Below, piece after piece: positions 55,011-63,608 of a DNA stretch of 64,000 nt (its first letter is position 1; every line of letters begins with the position of its first letter). The notes below the pieces were generated by a model, which did no database searches, had not been told where the DNA came from, and saw only the letters and a program-made list of their open reading frames with translations. A program made the position numbers and the translations under genes. The stretch is from Burkholderia sp. Ax-1724 (GTDB lineage: Bacteria > Pseudomonadota > Gammaproteobacteria > Burkholderiales > Burkholderiaceae), in assembly GCF_011752995.1 (NCBI RefSeq), contig NZ_VWWL01000015.1:62001-126000 (forward strand). Direction: 5' to 3'.

Positions 55011-55457
55011 ATGACTCGCCAGATCGATTTGTCGCGCTGCGTGCCGGCCGTGCTGACTGCCGCAGCCAACCGGGTATCGCACGGCGCATCGACTGCGTAC
55101 AGAAAGCACGCCGGCATTGGCTTCGTCGACTGGCGGATCGTTTGCTTTCTCGCCGCGGAAGGCTGGTCGAGCGGAGCCGAACTGGCGCAGGGACTCGGCC
55201 TCGACAAAGCGGCAATCAGCCGTAGCCTGAGCGCGCTGGTGAAACAGGGGGTCGTCGAAACGCGTGCTTCCTATGGAAGACGTAGTGAATCGAATCTCAC
55301 GCGCGCGGGCACATCGCTCAGAACCAGGGTACTGCGGCTCGCACTTGACCGGGAAGAAGCCATGCTGCGCGGATTGACCACGGACGATAAAGAAAGATTG
55401 ATTTCCATGCTCAATCTTATCTCACGCAATCTGATTGAAATCGACGGTTCTCAATAG
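55011..55457 (+). CDS. MarR-family transcriptional regulator
   Basis: The protein has 148 residues from the ATG at 55011, which has GAGG eight bases upstream and gives normal MarR length. A GTG at 54891 would add 40 polar residues without a clear ribosome site. The winged helix is LAQGLGLDKAAISRSLSALVKQGVVETRAS and the flanking helices dimerise. An 18-bp palindrome over the promoter at 56824-56841 is a plausible target. Confidence 0.85.
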   Translation: MTRQIDLSRCVPAVLTAAANRVSHGASTAYRKHAGIGFVDWRIVCFLAAEGWSSGAELAQGLGLDKAAISRSLSALVKQGVVETRASYGRRSESNLTRAGTSLRTRVLRLALDREEAMLRGLTTDDKERLISMLNLISRNLIEIDGSQ

Positions 55458-55503
55458 GATTCGTGGTTCCACCGATACCGGACAACCTGGATTTCACCAG
55501 GCC

Positions 55504-55791
55504 TTAGGCACCCTCGACAGCAATAAAATCGGCGATCGCATAACCTTCACGCAGCGCCCGAGCCTGAGCGTACTCCGCTGATTTGTAATACGCCTTTGCC
55601 TGCTCGAACGACTCGAACTCGATCACGACATTGCGCGATCGACCGCTGCCTTCAAGCACCTCGCATGGGCCGCCACGCACCAGCACGCGACCGCCATAGG
55701 CTTTGATAACGGGAGTCGCGAACGCGGCATACTTTGCGTATTCCTCTTCGTTCTGAACATCCACTCGCGCAATGATGTAACCCTTCGGCAT
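55504..55791 (-). CDS. DUF1330 family protein
   Basis: This 95-residue small alpha/beta-ferredoxin-like protein matches DUF1330 (YIIARVDV, YAKYAAFATPVI, GGRVLVRGG, VVIEFESFEQAKAYYKSAEY). The ATG at 55791 has AGAGG upstream. Function is unknown; such proteins often sit in catabolic operons with NIPSNAP or dehydrogenase genes. Confidence 0.88.
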   Translation of the reverse strand: MPKGYIIARVDVQNEEEYAKYAAFATPVIKAYGGRVLVRGGPCEVLEGSGRSRNVVIEFESFEQAKAYYKSAEYAQARALREGYAIADFIAVEGA

Positions 55792-55955
55792 ATGACCTCT
55801 GCTCATCCCAATCTCTTCAGGTTCCCGGCACCGCTCTCACCCTCGGCGGCCTTTTCTTCACAGATCAAATAATATTCTCGTCTTTCCATCCAGCAGGCGT
55901 GCAAACGCGAGGTTTCTCTTCGCACGTCTCCGCGCCTGCTGCATAACCCAAGCAA

Positions 55956-56750
55956 TCAATCCACCGGACCGCCATGTGCCGCCCAACCGCCGTCCACGCT
56001 TAACGTCACGCCCGTAATATAGGTGGCGGACGACGACGCCAGATAGGCGACCGCATCGGCAATCTCGGACGACTCGGCAAATCGTCCCATCGGCGTACGC
56101 TTTTCGATTCCTGCCGTATTCAGGCGACCGTCCGCCACCAGGGTACGCACGATCTCGGTCATCACGTAGCCGGGAGCCACGGCATTGACGCGAATGCCGC
56201 TGCGCCCCCACTCCACCGCCATCGAGCGCGTCATGGACGAAATCCCCGCCTTCGCCGCACCGTAAGCGTTGCGCCCAGGAATGCCGCCCAACCCGGCAAT
56301 AGAACTGAGGTTGACGATGGCCCCGCCCCCTGCGCCGAGCATCACCCTGGCCACCTCGCGAGACATCATGAACGTACCGCGAAGGTGAATGGAAAGGACC
56401 CGGTCGAATCCGTCGACGGTCTGCTCAACGGTCGAACCGGGCTGCTCTCCGATGCCCGCATTGTTCACGAGCACGTCGATCCGGCCATATTTCCGCGCCA
56501 CCTCGCGCACCAGGGAAACGACGTCGTCTTCACTCGCCACGTTGACCCTGGCCGCCGTGTGTGAATCTCCGCTTAACTCCCCGATCCGCGCAGCGGCAGC
56601 GGCTTCGTCCAGATCCGCGATAACGACGCTATACCCGAGTTGCGCGAACTTCTGGCTGATCCCCCAGCCGATCCCACTTGCGCCACCCGTGACGATCGCC
56701 ACCATCCTGTTCTCGGGATTCGACAATCCGGTTTCCGTGCTCTGACTCAT
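55956..56750 (-). CDS. Short-chain dehydrogenase/reductase
   Basis: This 264-residue classical SDR has TGGASGIG, NNAGIGE, Ser and Tyr-Lys (YGAAKAG), and VDGGWAAHGG at the end. The ATG at 56759 is an alternative start three codons earlier. A good promoter (TTGACA on the minus strand) overlaps an 18-bp palindrome about 75 bp upstream. DUF1330 follows 165 bp downstream. Confidence 0.9.
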   Translation of the reverse strand: MSQSTETGLSNPENRMVAIVTGGASGIGWGISQKFAQLGYSVVIADLDEAAAAARIGELSGDSHTAARVNVASEDDVVSLVREVARKYGRIDVLVNNAGIGEQPGSTVEQTVDGFDRVLSIHLRGTFMMSREVARVMLGAGGGAIVNLSSIAGLGGIPGRNAYGAAKAGISSMTRSMAVEWGRSGIRVNAVAPGYVMTEIVRTLVADGRLNTAGIEKRTPMGRFAESSEIADAVAYLASSSATYITGVTLSVDGGWAAHGGPVD

Positions 56751-56823
56751 CACTACCATTTCTCCGCACAAGACTGTCCTTCAAACCACGAGGTCAGTCG
56801 ATGATCGAAGTGTATTGAGTCTT

Positions 56824-56841
56824 ATGTTGATATGTCAACAT
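56824..56841. promoter_or_regulatory. MarR-type palindrome over a -35 element
   Basis: ATGTTGA-TATG-TCAACAT is a perfect 7+7 palindrome. On the minus strand it contains TTGACA, followed 17 bp later by ATACAC, before the SDR gene. Its size and position are typical for MarR repression. Confidence 0.65.
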
Positions 56842-56928
56842 GACGAAAACCCTGAGGCGATACCAGCCGTGTCCGAGATCACGCGCCGCCATCGCGCGAG
56901 ACCTCGCACCGCACACCTGAGACGCCAA

Positions 56929-57762
56929 TCAAGCGCGTGCGTCGATCACGCGTCGCGCCGCTTCCAGCGCCTGCGTCGCCCAGCCCAACGGCCCGAGCAG
57001 CGGTGCGCGCTGATCGTTCGGAATTTCGATGCTGACAGGCAGATCCCTCGGCAACGCATTCCAGAGCGCCACGAGATCGATGCCGCCTTCGCCGGGCAGC
57101 AGGCGTTCGCAACGCGCAGTGTGGATCAGCTCCGCATCCGTGCTCGGCGTCCCTCCCGGCGCGTCGCACATCTGCGCGTAGTGCAGCCATTTGCGCGGCA
57201 ACGCGCGCACTTCGTCGAGCGTCGAATCGGAACGTGCGAAATGCAGCGCATCGACGAGCACGCCGGCGTTCGACGGCGTCCCCGCCTCCTCGACGAGCGC
57301 GACCGCATCACGCAGTCTCTTGACCGCGGTCCACGGCATGAACTCGATGTTGGCCGTCAGACCGAACGGCGCGGAAAGCTCGCACAAGGCGGCAAACGCC
57401 TGCGCGCGCCGCACGGGATCGCTGTCGTCGCATCCGACGAGCACAGCGCGCGCGCCGAGCTTTGCGCCGGTTTCGAAGAAGTGAAGATAATCGCGCGCAT
57501 CGAAGCGCTCGCCGAGGCGGATAATTTCGAGATCGAACACGCGCACGCCGGTATCGGCCATGCGTGCGAGCGTGTCCTTCAGCATGGCCGCATCGGTCAT
57601 CAACGAGTAGGCGGGCCCGCCGGGCGTGGCAGGCAGCAGGCGAAAGCTCACCTCGTCGTAACCCGCTTGCGCGGCAACCGATACGAGCTCGGGCGGCGTC
57701 AGCGACAACGCCGTCAGATGCGCGAGCGAAAACGCCGGCTTTTGAGCAACGGCCTCAGTCAT
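56929..57762 (-). CDS. Sugar phosphate isomerase/epimerase-like TIM barrel
   Basis: The 277-residue protein starts at 57762 (MTEAVAQ). It has ligand-type residues in DLEIIRLGE, NIEFMPWTAV, VLVDALHFARS, QMCDAPGG and SIEIPND. The family includes hydroxypyruvate isomerases and 3-dehydroshikimate dehydratases of the QuiC/AsbF type. Next to two AroE-like dehydrogenases, a 3-dehydroshikimate dehydratase-like role is attractive but unproven. Confidence 0.8.
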   Translation of the reverse strand: MTEAVAQKPAFSLAHLTALSLTPPELVSVAAQAGYDEVSFRLLPATPGGPAYSLMTDAAMLKDTLARMADTGVRVFDLEIIRLGERFDARDYLHFFETGAKLGARAVLVGCDDSDPVRRAQAFAALCELSAPFGLTANIEFMPWTAVKRLRDAVALVEEAGTPSNAGVLVDALHFARSDSTLDEVRALPRKWLHYAQMCDAPGGTPSTDAELIHTARCERLLPGEGGIDLVALWNALPRDLPVSIEIPNDQRAPLLGPLGWATQALEAARRVIDARA

Positions 57763-57840
57763 GAACAATCTCCATCCGGTTAGGCGCGTGCGGCGAACTC
57801 CGCGCGCACGCGCGTGCATGAGGAATACGCGCTGGCCGCC

Positions 57841-58455
57841 TTACTTCAGCGGAGACACCGCGGTCGGCACGAACACCTGCGAACGCATCGACGTCGTCAA
57901 CCAGTCGGGTCCGCCCTTCGGCGGCCAGATGCCCTGGCTGACCGAGTCGGCGCGCGCGGCGGCACGCTCGTCGAGGCTCGCATACGGCCAGATCTGCGTG
58001 AAGCGCGGCGTGCCATCGTAGGCAAACATCGCGGCCACGCAGGGCGAAACCTTCTGCCGCGCGGGCAGGTCGCGCTCCCAGGCGCTCAACGTCGGGCCGA
58101 GACCGCCCGTTTTGAACTCGTAGGTGCGGATTTCGTAGACCTTGCCGTGCTCGCCGGGCGTCGGCGCGGGCATCCATGCGAAGCCTTCATAGCTATGCAT
58201 TTCGATCTTGACGAGCCATTCGCCGCAACCGAACGGATCGGCGCTGAGCAGCGTGCGCTTGCGCTCCGCGAGCATCTCCTCGGCCGTCTCGAAGCCGCGC
58301 AGCACGGCCATCTGATTGAGATCGCCGATATCCGAAAACCAGATGCCGTACAGCGTGCCGCGCGCCTGCGCATCGCGTGCGTAGGCATCGGCGGCGACGG
58401 ACGCCTTGGCAACGGTGCCGAAGCGCAGTGTCATCGTGGTGAGTTCATAAAACAT
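57841..58455 (-). CDS. NIPSNAP family protein
   Basis: This 204-residue protein has two NIPSNAP-type ferredoxin-like units (YELTTMTLRFG at the start and VYEIRTYEFKTGG near 125-137), each followed by the WPYASLDERAAAR type segment. Its start overlaps the flavoprotein stop by 11 bp. Role unknown, common in aromatic and steroid catabolic clusters. Confidence 0.88.
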   Translation of the reverse strand: MFYELTTMTLRFGTVAKASVAADAYARDAQARGTLYGIWFSDIGDLNQMAVLRGFETAEEMLAERKRTLLSADPFGCGEWLVKIEMHSYEGFAWMPAPTPGEHGKVYEIRTYEFKTGGLGPTLSAWERDLPARQKVSPCVAAMFAYDGTPRFTQIWPYASLDERAAARADSVSQGIWPPKGGPDWLTTSMRSQVFVPTAVSPLK

Positions 58456-60211
58456 CTTTTTCTCCTGTCATTGCAGTACGGTTGGCGGATGCGGCCAGCG
58501 TCTTGCCGGCCGCGTCGTGTGCGGCGATATAGCCGAACGTCATCGCGGGACCGAGCGTGATCCCACCGCTCGGGTAACGCCCGCCCATCACGCTCGCCAT
58601 ATCGTTGCCGCACGCATAGAGGCCGCGCACGGGCTCGCCGTGCGCGTCGAGTACGTGCGCGTTCGCGTCCGTGCACAGGCCCGCAAACGTGCCGAGGCTG
58701 CCCGGCACGATTTGCACGGCATAGAACGGACCGTTTTCGAGCGGCGCCACGCAGGGATTCGGCGCGTGGTCGACATCGCCCTGCATGAGGTTGTACGGCG
58801 TCTCGCCACGCGCGAATTCGGGGTCCTGACCTTCGCGCGCGCTCGCGTTATACGTCGCGACGGTATGGTCGAGCGTCGCGGCATCGATGCCGCACGCTTC
58901 GGCGAGCGCCGCGATCGTTCTGCCACGCCGGAGGTATCCCGAACGCAGCCAGCGTCCGAGTGGAAACGGTGCGGGCTTGACGGCACCGAGTCCATACCGG
59001 CGGATAAAGCGGTGGTCGCACAACAGCCACGCGAACACGGGCTGCCCGGCAGGCACGGCGTCGAACAGCGCCTGCATGAAGTCGTAGTACGAATCGGCTT
59101 CGTCGACGAAACGCCTGCCCGCGCCCGTCACGGCGATCAGCCCGGGCTTGCCGCGCTCGATCAGATGAGGAAACGTGCCCGTGCTGCCGTCGGCGCGCTT
59201 GACGAGCGACACCGGCGCCCATGCGCCGGCCTCGGCAAACGAATCGTCGAGCATCCCACCGGCCGCTTCGGCAAGCCGCAGACCGTCGCCGGTATTGCCC
59301 GGCGACGCGGCCGACCAGTGCTCGCGCCCCGTCGGCGCATGCGCAAACAGCGCGCGCTTGCGTTGGACATCGTGCGGAAAGCCGCCGCACGCGAGCACGA
59401 CGCCGCGGCGCGCCGTAATGTCGACTGCGCCTTGCGGCGTGTCGACATGCGCACCGCACACCACCCCATCGCGGACTATCAGGTGTTGGACCGAATGCGA
59501 AACATCGATCGATACGTTGTGATCGAAGGCCGATTTCGCGAGCCGCGCGACGAGCGCGTTGCCGTTCACGAGCTGCATGCTGCGCCCATGAAACAGCAGG
59601 TCCTTCAGATGAATCGCCACGCGCCGCGCCGCATAACGGAACGACGACCACGAGCGCGTCGCCTTCAGGAAGTGCCGCAGGTCCGCGCCCGCCGAGATGC
59701 CCATGCCCCACAACGACACGAGATCGAGCGGCGGCCTCAGGTCGCGAATCCGTGTGCCAAGCTCGCGGCCGTCGAACGGCGCGGCGCACACCGAGCGGCC
59801 GCCGGGCAACGCACCCGGCGAGCGGCCATGAAAGTCGGGAATGAGATTGCCGTCGATGAACTGCACGGCCGAATGGGCGCGATAAAACTCGATCATGCGC
59901 GGACCGTGTTCGAGGAACGCGTCGATGCGCGACTCGTCGTAGTACTCACCGAGTTCATGACGCAGATACGTGCGCGGCCCTTCTTCGTCTTCGCGAATGC
60001 CGGCGGCCAGCGCGAGCGGATTGCGCGGTATCCACATCCAGCCGCCCGACCATGCGGCCGTGCCGCCGAACACCGCTTCCTTTTCGAGCACGATCACGTC
60101 GAGCCCGAGAATGGCGGCCGTGACCGCGGCCGACAGCCCTCCGGCGCCGGCGCCGATCACGAGCAAATCACACGATCTCGCGGATTGCACCGGTCCCGCG
60201 TGGCCGTCCAT
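58445..60211 (-). CDS. FAD-dependent oxidoreductase, KstD/fumarate-reductase family, paralogue 2
   Basis: This 588-residue protein has the FAD loop VIGAGAGGLSAAV, EKEAVFGGTAAWSGGWMW, a C-terminal CGNDMASVMGGRYPSGG-like segment and GPAMTFGYIAA. It starts at 60211, two bases after the AroE-like stop; the larger open frame upstream is read-through. Its neighbours mirror those of paralogue 1 (an AroE-like enzyme plus a KstD-like flavoprotein), suggesting two parallel sets acting on related compounds. Confidence 0.88.
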   Translation of the reverse strand: MDGHAGPVQSARSCDLLVIGAGAGGLSAAVTAAILGLDVIVLEKEAVFGGTAAWSGGWMWIPRNPLALAAGIREDEEGPRTYLRHELGEYYDESRIDAFLEHGPRMIEFYRAHSAVQFIDGNLIPDFHGRSPGALPGGRSVCAAPFDGRELGTRIRDLRPPLDLVSLWGMGISAGADLRHFLKATRSWSSFRYAARRVAIHLKDLLFHGRSMQLVNGNALVARLAKSAFDHNVSIDVSHSVQHLIVRDGVVCGAHVDTPQGAVDITARRGVVLACGGFPHDVQRKRALFAHAPTGREHWSAASPGNTGDGLRLAEAAGGMLDDSFAEAGAWAPVSLVKRADGSTGTFPHLIERGKPGLIAVTGAGRRFVDEADSYYDFMQALFDAVPAGQPVFAWLLCDHRFIRRYGLGAVKPAPFPLGRWLRSGYLRRGRTIAALAEACGIDAATLDHTVATYNASAREGQDPEFARGETPYNLMQGDVDHAPNPCVAPLENGPFYAVQIVPGSLGTFAGLCTDANAHVLDAHGEPVRGLYACGNDMASVMGGRYPSGGITLGPAMTFGYIAAHDAAGKTLAASANRTAMTGEKDVL

Positions 60212-60213
60212 GA

Positions 60214-61014
60214 TCAGCCCTCCCCGACGAGAAAGTCGATCATCAGGCTCATCTCCGCGGTGAACATATCGACGCCGACGCTCGTCTTGCACCCGCGCGC
60301 GCGGGCCGCTTCGATCCACGGCGACACGAGCGGCGCCGTAATCACGCAGGCGGCAAACGCCTCGGGCGCGAGCTTCTCGACTTCGACGGGAAACGGGTCG
60401 CCGGGCCGCATGCCCATCGGCGTTGCGTTGACGACCATCCCGAAGCCCGTGGGGTCGGCGCTGCCAACGCTCACGCGCGCGTCGAAACGCGCCTTGAGCC
60501 GCGCGATCAACGTATCGCGGCGCGTCGCATCGGCATCGTGAATCGCGAGATGCGATGCACCGGCTTCGAGCAAGGCCAGCGCGATCGCACTGCCCGCGCC
60601 GCCGGCGCCGATCAGCAAGGTACGCTTGCCGTTCGGATCGCCGCCTTGCGACTTGATGCCGCCCAGCATGCCCAGGCCGTCGAGCATTTCGCCATGCCAG
60701 CCGCCATCGGCATTGCGGCGCAGAATGCTGACCGAGCCGAGAAAGTCCGCGCGATCGCTGGCCGTCGCGCAATGCGCGTACGTCGCGAACTTGTGCGGAA
60801 TCGTGACGAGAATGCTGTCGCAGTTCTTCGCGAGCGACAGCCCGCGAATGAAGCCGTCGACATCGCGCGGGGGCACTTCGATCGGGATCACGACCGTGTC
60901 GTGCCCGCGTTCGTTGAGCATGCGCGTCACGTTGGCCGGCGATTTGACCTGCGCGATCGGATCGCCAATGATCGCGATCACGCGCGTGGCGCCGCTCAGG
61001 GTGGAATAGCTCAT
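60214..61014 (-). CDS. AroE-like shikimate/quinate dehydrogenase paralogue 2
   Basis: The 266-residue protein has IIGDPIAQVKSP (16-26), VTIPHKFAT, DGLG, GAGGAGSA and VVNATPMGM. As in paralogue 1, the first substrate-loop Ser is replaced by Val23, leaving Ser25. It lies directly after the fused transporter gene (53-bp gap) and before the flavoprotein. Confidence 0.85.
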   Translation of the reverse strand: MSYSTLSGATRVIAIIGDPIAQVKSPANVTRMLNERGHDTVVIPIEVPPRDVDGFIRGLSLAKNCDSILVTIPHKFATYAHCATASDRADFLGSVSILRRNADGGWHGEMLDGLGMLGGIKSQGGDPNGKRTLLIGAGGAGSAIALALLEAGASHLAIHDADATRRDTLIARLKARFDARVSVGSADPTGFGMVVNATPMGMRPGDPFPVEVEKLAPEAFAACVITAPLVSPWIEAARARGCKTSVGVDMFTAEMSLMIDFLVGEG

Positions 61015-61067
61015 AGGGGTCCTAAAATCGGAAAGAATGAAAGTGGCTGCGGGTGCGCCTGCGTGGT

Positions 61068-63608
61068 TTACCCGACGGCTTCGGGCTCGCCCGTGACGCC
61101 GAGCAGACGCGCCTGCAGCGCGGCGTCGTTCGCCAGCGTGTGCGCGGGGCCCGCGAAGGCCATCTGTCCGTTGACCATCACGTACGCGCGATCGGCCATC
61201 GGCAGCACGCTCTCCGCGTGGTGCTCGACGATCACGAGGCTCGCGCGGCCGCGCAGCTTGACGACCGCGTCCATGATGTCCTTGACGACGGCCGGTGCGA
61301 GGCCTTCGAAGGGTTCGTCGAGCAGAATGATCCGGCTCGGCACCATCAGCGCGCGCGCAATCGCAACCATCTGACGCTCGCCGCCCGACAGCGCCTCGGC
61401 TTTCGACTTCTGCAGAACCCGCAGCTTCGGAAACAGTTCGTAGACTTCATCGAGGCTCGCGCCGCCCGCGCGTTGCGCGAGCACGAGGTTTTCGAGCACC
61501 GTGAGGTTCGGAAACAGCCGCCGCCCCTCGGGCACCATCGACAAGCCGAGCCGGTTGATTTCGTGCGGTCGCGCATGTGTGATGTCGCGGCCGTCGAACA
61601 CGACGCGTCCCGCGCCGACCTGCGCGACGCCCATCATCGCGCGCAGCGTGGTGCTCTTGCCGACACCGTTGCGGCCGAGCAGCGCGACAACCTCGCCTTC
61701 GCGAATCTCCATGTCGAGGCGATCGAGCACCTGGCTGCCGTCATACCCGGCGCACAGCTTCTCGATCTTCAGGATCACACGGCCGTCGTGCTCGCGCGCC
61801 GCGAGCGCGGGAACCCCGGCCGGTGCAAGCGTTTCGGCGGCGTCCTCGTCCTTCGACTTGCCGAGATACGCGCTGATTACGTCGGGATGGCTCGCCACCT
61901 CGTGCGGCTTGCCGTCCGCGATCAGGCGCCCCTGGTGCAGCACCGTGAGCCGGTCGGACAACGCGATCACGCGATCGATATCGTGTTCGATCAGCAGGAC
62001 CGCATGCGTCGACGCCAGACGCCGGATCAGCTTGCCGACGATCTCGCGATCGGCCTCGGCCAGCCCCGCGAGCGGCTCGTCGAGCAACAGCAGCTTGGCG
62101 TCGGTCGCCAGCGACACCGCGATTTCGAGCAGACGCTGTTCGCCATGCGAGAGATTCGCGCATTTCTGCTCGGCCCGGTCTTCGAGTCCCACGGCCTGCA
62201 ACAGTGTCCAGGTCCGCGCGTTGATCGCGTCGATCCGGTATGCGTCGAGCCAGATCGAATGACGCAGCGGACTGCGCGCCTGCACCGCGACGCGCACGTT
62301 CTCGAACGCGGTCAGCTCGCGGAACACGCTGAGAATCTGGAACGAACGCGCAAGGCCGAGCCGCACGCGCTCGAACATCGGCAAGCGGCTCACGTCGCGC
62401 CCTTCGAACACGATCTCGCCCGTGTCGGGCCGCAACAACCCGCTAAGCATGTTGAAGAACGTCGTCTTGCCCGCCCCGTTCGGCCCGATGAAGCTGTGCA
62501 GCTGATACGGCATCACGTCGAGATCGATGCCCTTGGCCGTGACGATCGAGCCGAAGCGCTTGCCGAGGTTGCGCACCGAAAGAATCGGCTGGCCCGGATC
62601 GAGTTCGGCCTTCGCGCTCCTGAACGGCTCGATGACCGCGGGCCGCGCCGGGATCTGCGCACGCATGAGCGTCCAGCGCGGACGGCGCAGCAGCCGTTGC
62701 GCGATACCCTGGATGCCTTCGGGCGACGCCAGCGCCAGCACCACGATGATCGGCGCGAACAGCAGCCACCAGTTCTCGGTGATCGCACTGAGCTTGTCCT
62801 GCAGCAGCACGAAGCCGATCGCGCCCCAGAGCGGCCCGAGGAACTGGTGCACGCCGCCGAGCACGACCATCAGCAGCGCATCGCCGGCATGCTGCCAGCT
62901 CAGGTTATTCGCATAGACGCCCTGCATCAGCAACGCGAGCAAACCGCCCGCATAGCCGACCACCGCCGCCGACATCGCGAAGGCCGCGAGCTTCACGCGA
63001 TACGCGTTGTAGCCGAGGCTCGACACGCGCTGCTCGTTTTCGCGCAGCGCCTGCAAGACGCGGCCGAACGGCGAGTGCGCGAGACGCCAGAGAAAGCCCA
63101 TCGCGAGCACGATCGTGACCACGCTGAACGCATGGAAGGTGGGCATCGAACCGAGCCACGGACGCGCAACGTCCTGAATGCCGTTTTCGCCGCCGGTGAA
63201 ATCGGTCCATTTGAAGGCGATTTCGTAGGCGATCTGCGAGCACGCGAGCGTGAGCAGCGAGAAGTACAAACCGCGCCGCCGCAGAATCACGAGCCCGACG
63301 AGCGAGCCGAGCACGAGCGAAAACACAATCGCAAACGCAAGCGCCTCGATTTCGTTCGAGAACAGGCGGCCCATACCGATACCGACGGCGTAACTCGCGC
63401 AGCCGAAAAACACCGAGGCGCCGAACGGCACGAGACCCGTGTAGCCGACCAGCAGGCCGACGCCCGCCGCGTACAAGGTGTAGATCGCGATCTCGGTGAT
63501 GCGCCCTAGCGGAATGCCGAGGCCGACCGCGCCGAACGACAGGGCCGCGAGCACCAGCGCGAGCCAGAGGATCGGATGGCGAAGCATGGAAGAAGATTGA
63601 GACTTCAT
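61068..63608 (-). CDS. Fused LivM-LivG-LivF: ABC permease with two ATPase domains
   Basis: The 846-residue protein has a LivM-type permease (about 1-310, eight or more transmembrane segments), then an LivG-type ATPase (about 345-590: GPNGAGKT, LSHGEQRLLEIA, LLLLDEPLAGL) and an LivF-type ATPase (about 610-846: GRNGVGKST, LSGGERQMVAIARAL, IILLDEPFEGL). These are normally three genes. LivM-LivG fusions are known; a triple fusion is less common. The ATG at 63608 overlaps the LivH stop by 4 bp. Likely partner of the binding protein at 48930-50237. Confidence 0.93.
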   Translation of the reverse strand: MKSQSSSMLRHPILWLALVLAALSFGAVGLGIPLGRITEIAIYTLYAAGVGLLVGYTGLVPFGASVFFGCASYAVGIGMGRLFSNEIEALAFAIVFSLVLGSLVGLVILRRRGLYFSLLTLACSQIAYEIAFKWTDFTGGENGIQDVARPWLGSMPTFHAFSVVTIVLAMGFLWRLAHSPFGRVLQALRENEQRVSSLGYNAYRVKLAAFAMSAAVVGYAGGLLALLMQGVYANNLSWQHAGDALLMVVLGGVHQFLGPLWGAIGFVLLQDKLSAITENWWLLFAPIIVVLALASPEGIQGIAQRLLRRPRWTLMRAQIPARPAVIEPFRSAKAELDPGQPILSVRNLGKRFGSIVTAKGIDLDVMPYQLHSFIGPNGAGKTTFFNMLSGLLRPDTGEIVFEGRDVSRLPMFERVRLGLARSFQILSVFRELTAFENVRVAVQARSPLRHSIWLDAYRIDAINARTWTLLQAVGLEDRAEQKCANLSHGEQRLLEIAVSLATDAKLLLLDEPLAGLAEADREIVGKLIRRLASTHAVLLIEHDIDRVIALSDRLTVLHQGRLIADGKPHEVASHPDVISAYLGKSKDEDAAETLAPAGVPALAAREHDGRVILKIEKLCAGYDGSQVLDRLDMEIREGEVVALLGRNGVGKSTTLRAMMGVAQVGAGRVVFDGRDITHARPHEINRLGLSMVPEGRRLFPNLTVLENLVLAQRAGGASLDEVYELFPKLRVLQKSKAEALSGGERQMVAIARALMVPSRIILLDEPFEGLAPAVVKDIMDAVVKLRGRASLVIVEHHAESVLPMADRAYVMVNGQMAFAGPAHTLANDAALQARLLGVTGEPEAVG

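Noticed and set aside
61053-63509. 818-residue plus-strand open frame opposite the fused transporter
   Set aside because: It is low-complexity Arg/His/Glu sequence; the minus strand encodes clear ABC domains.
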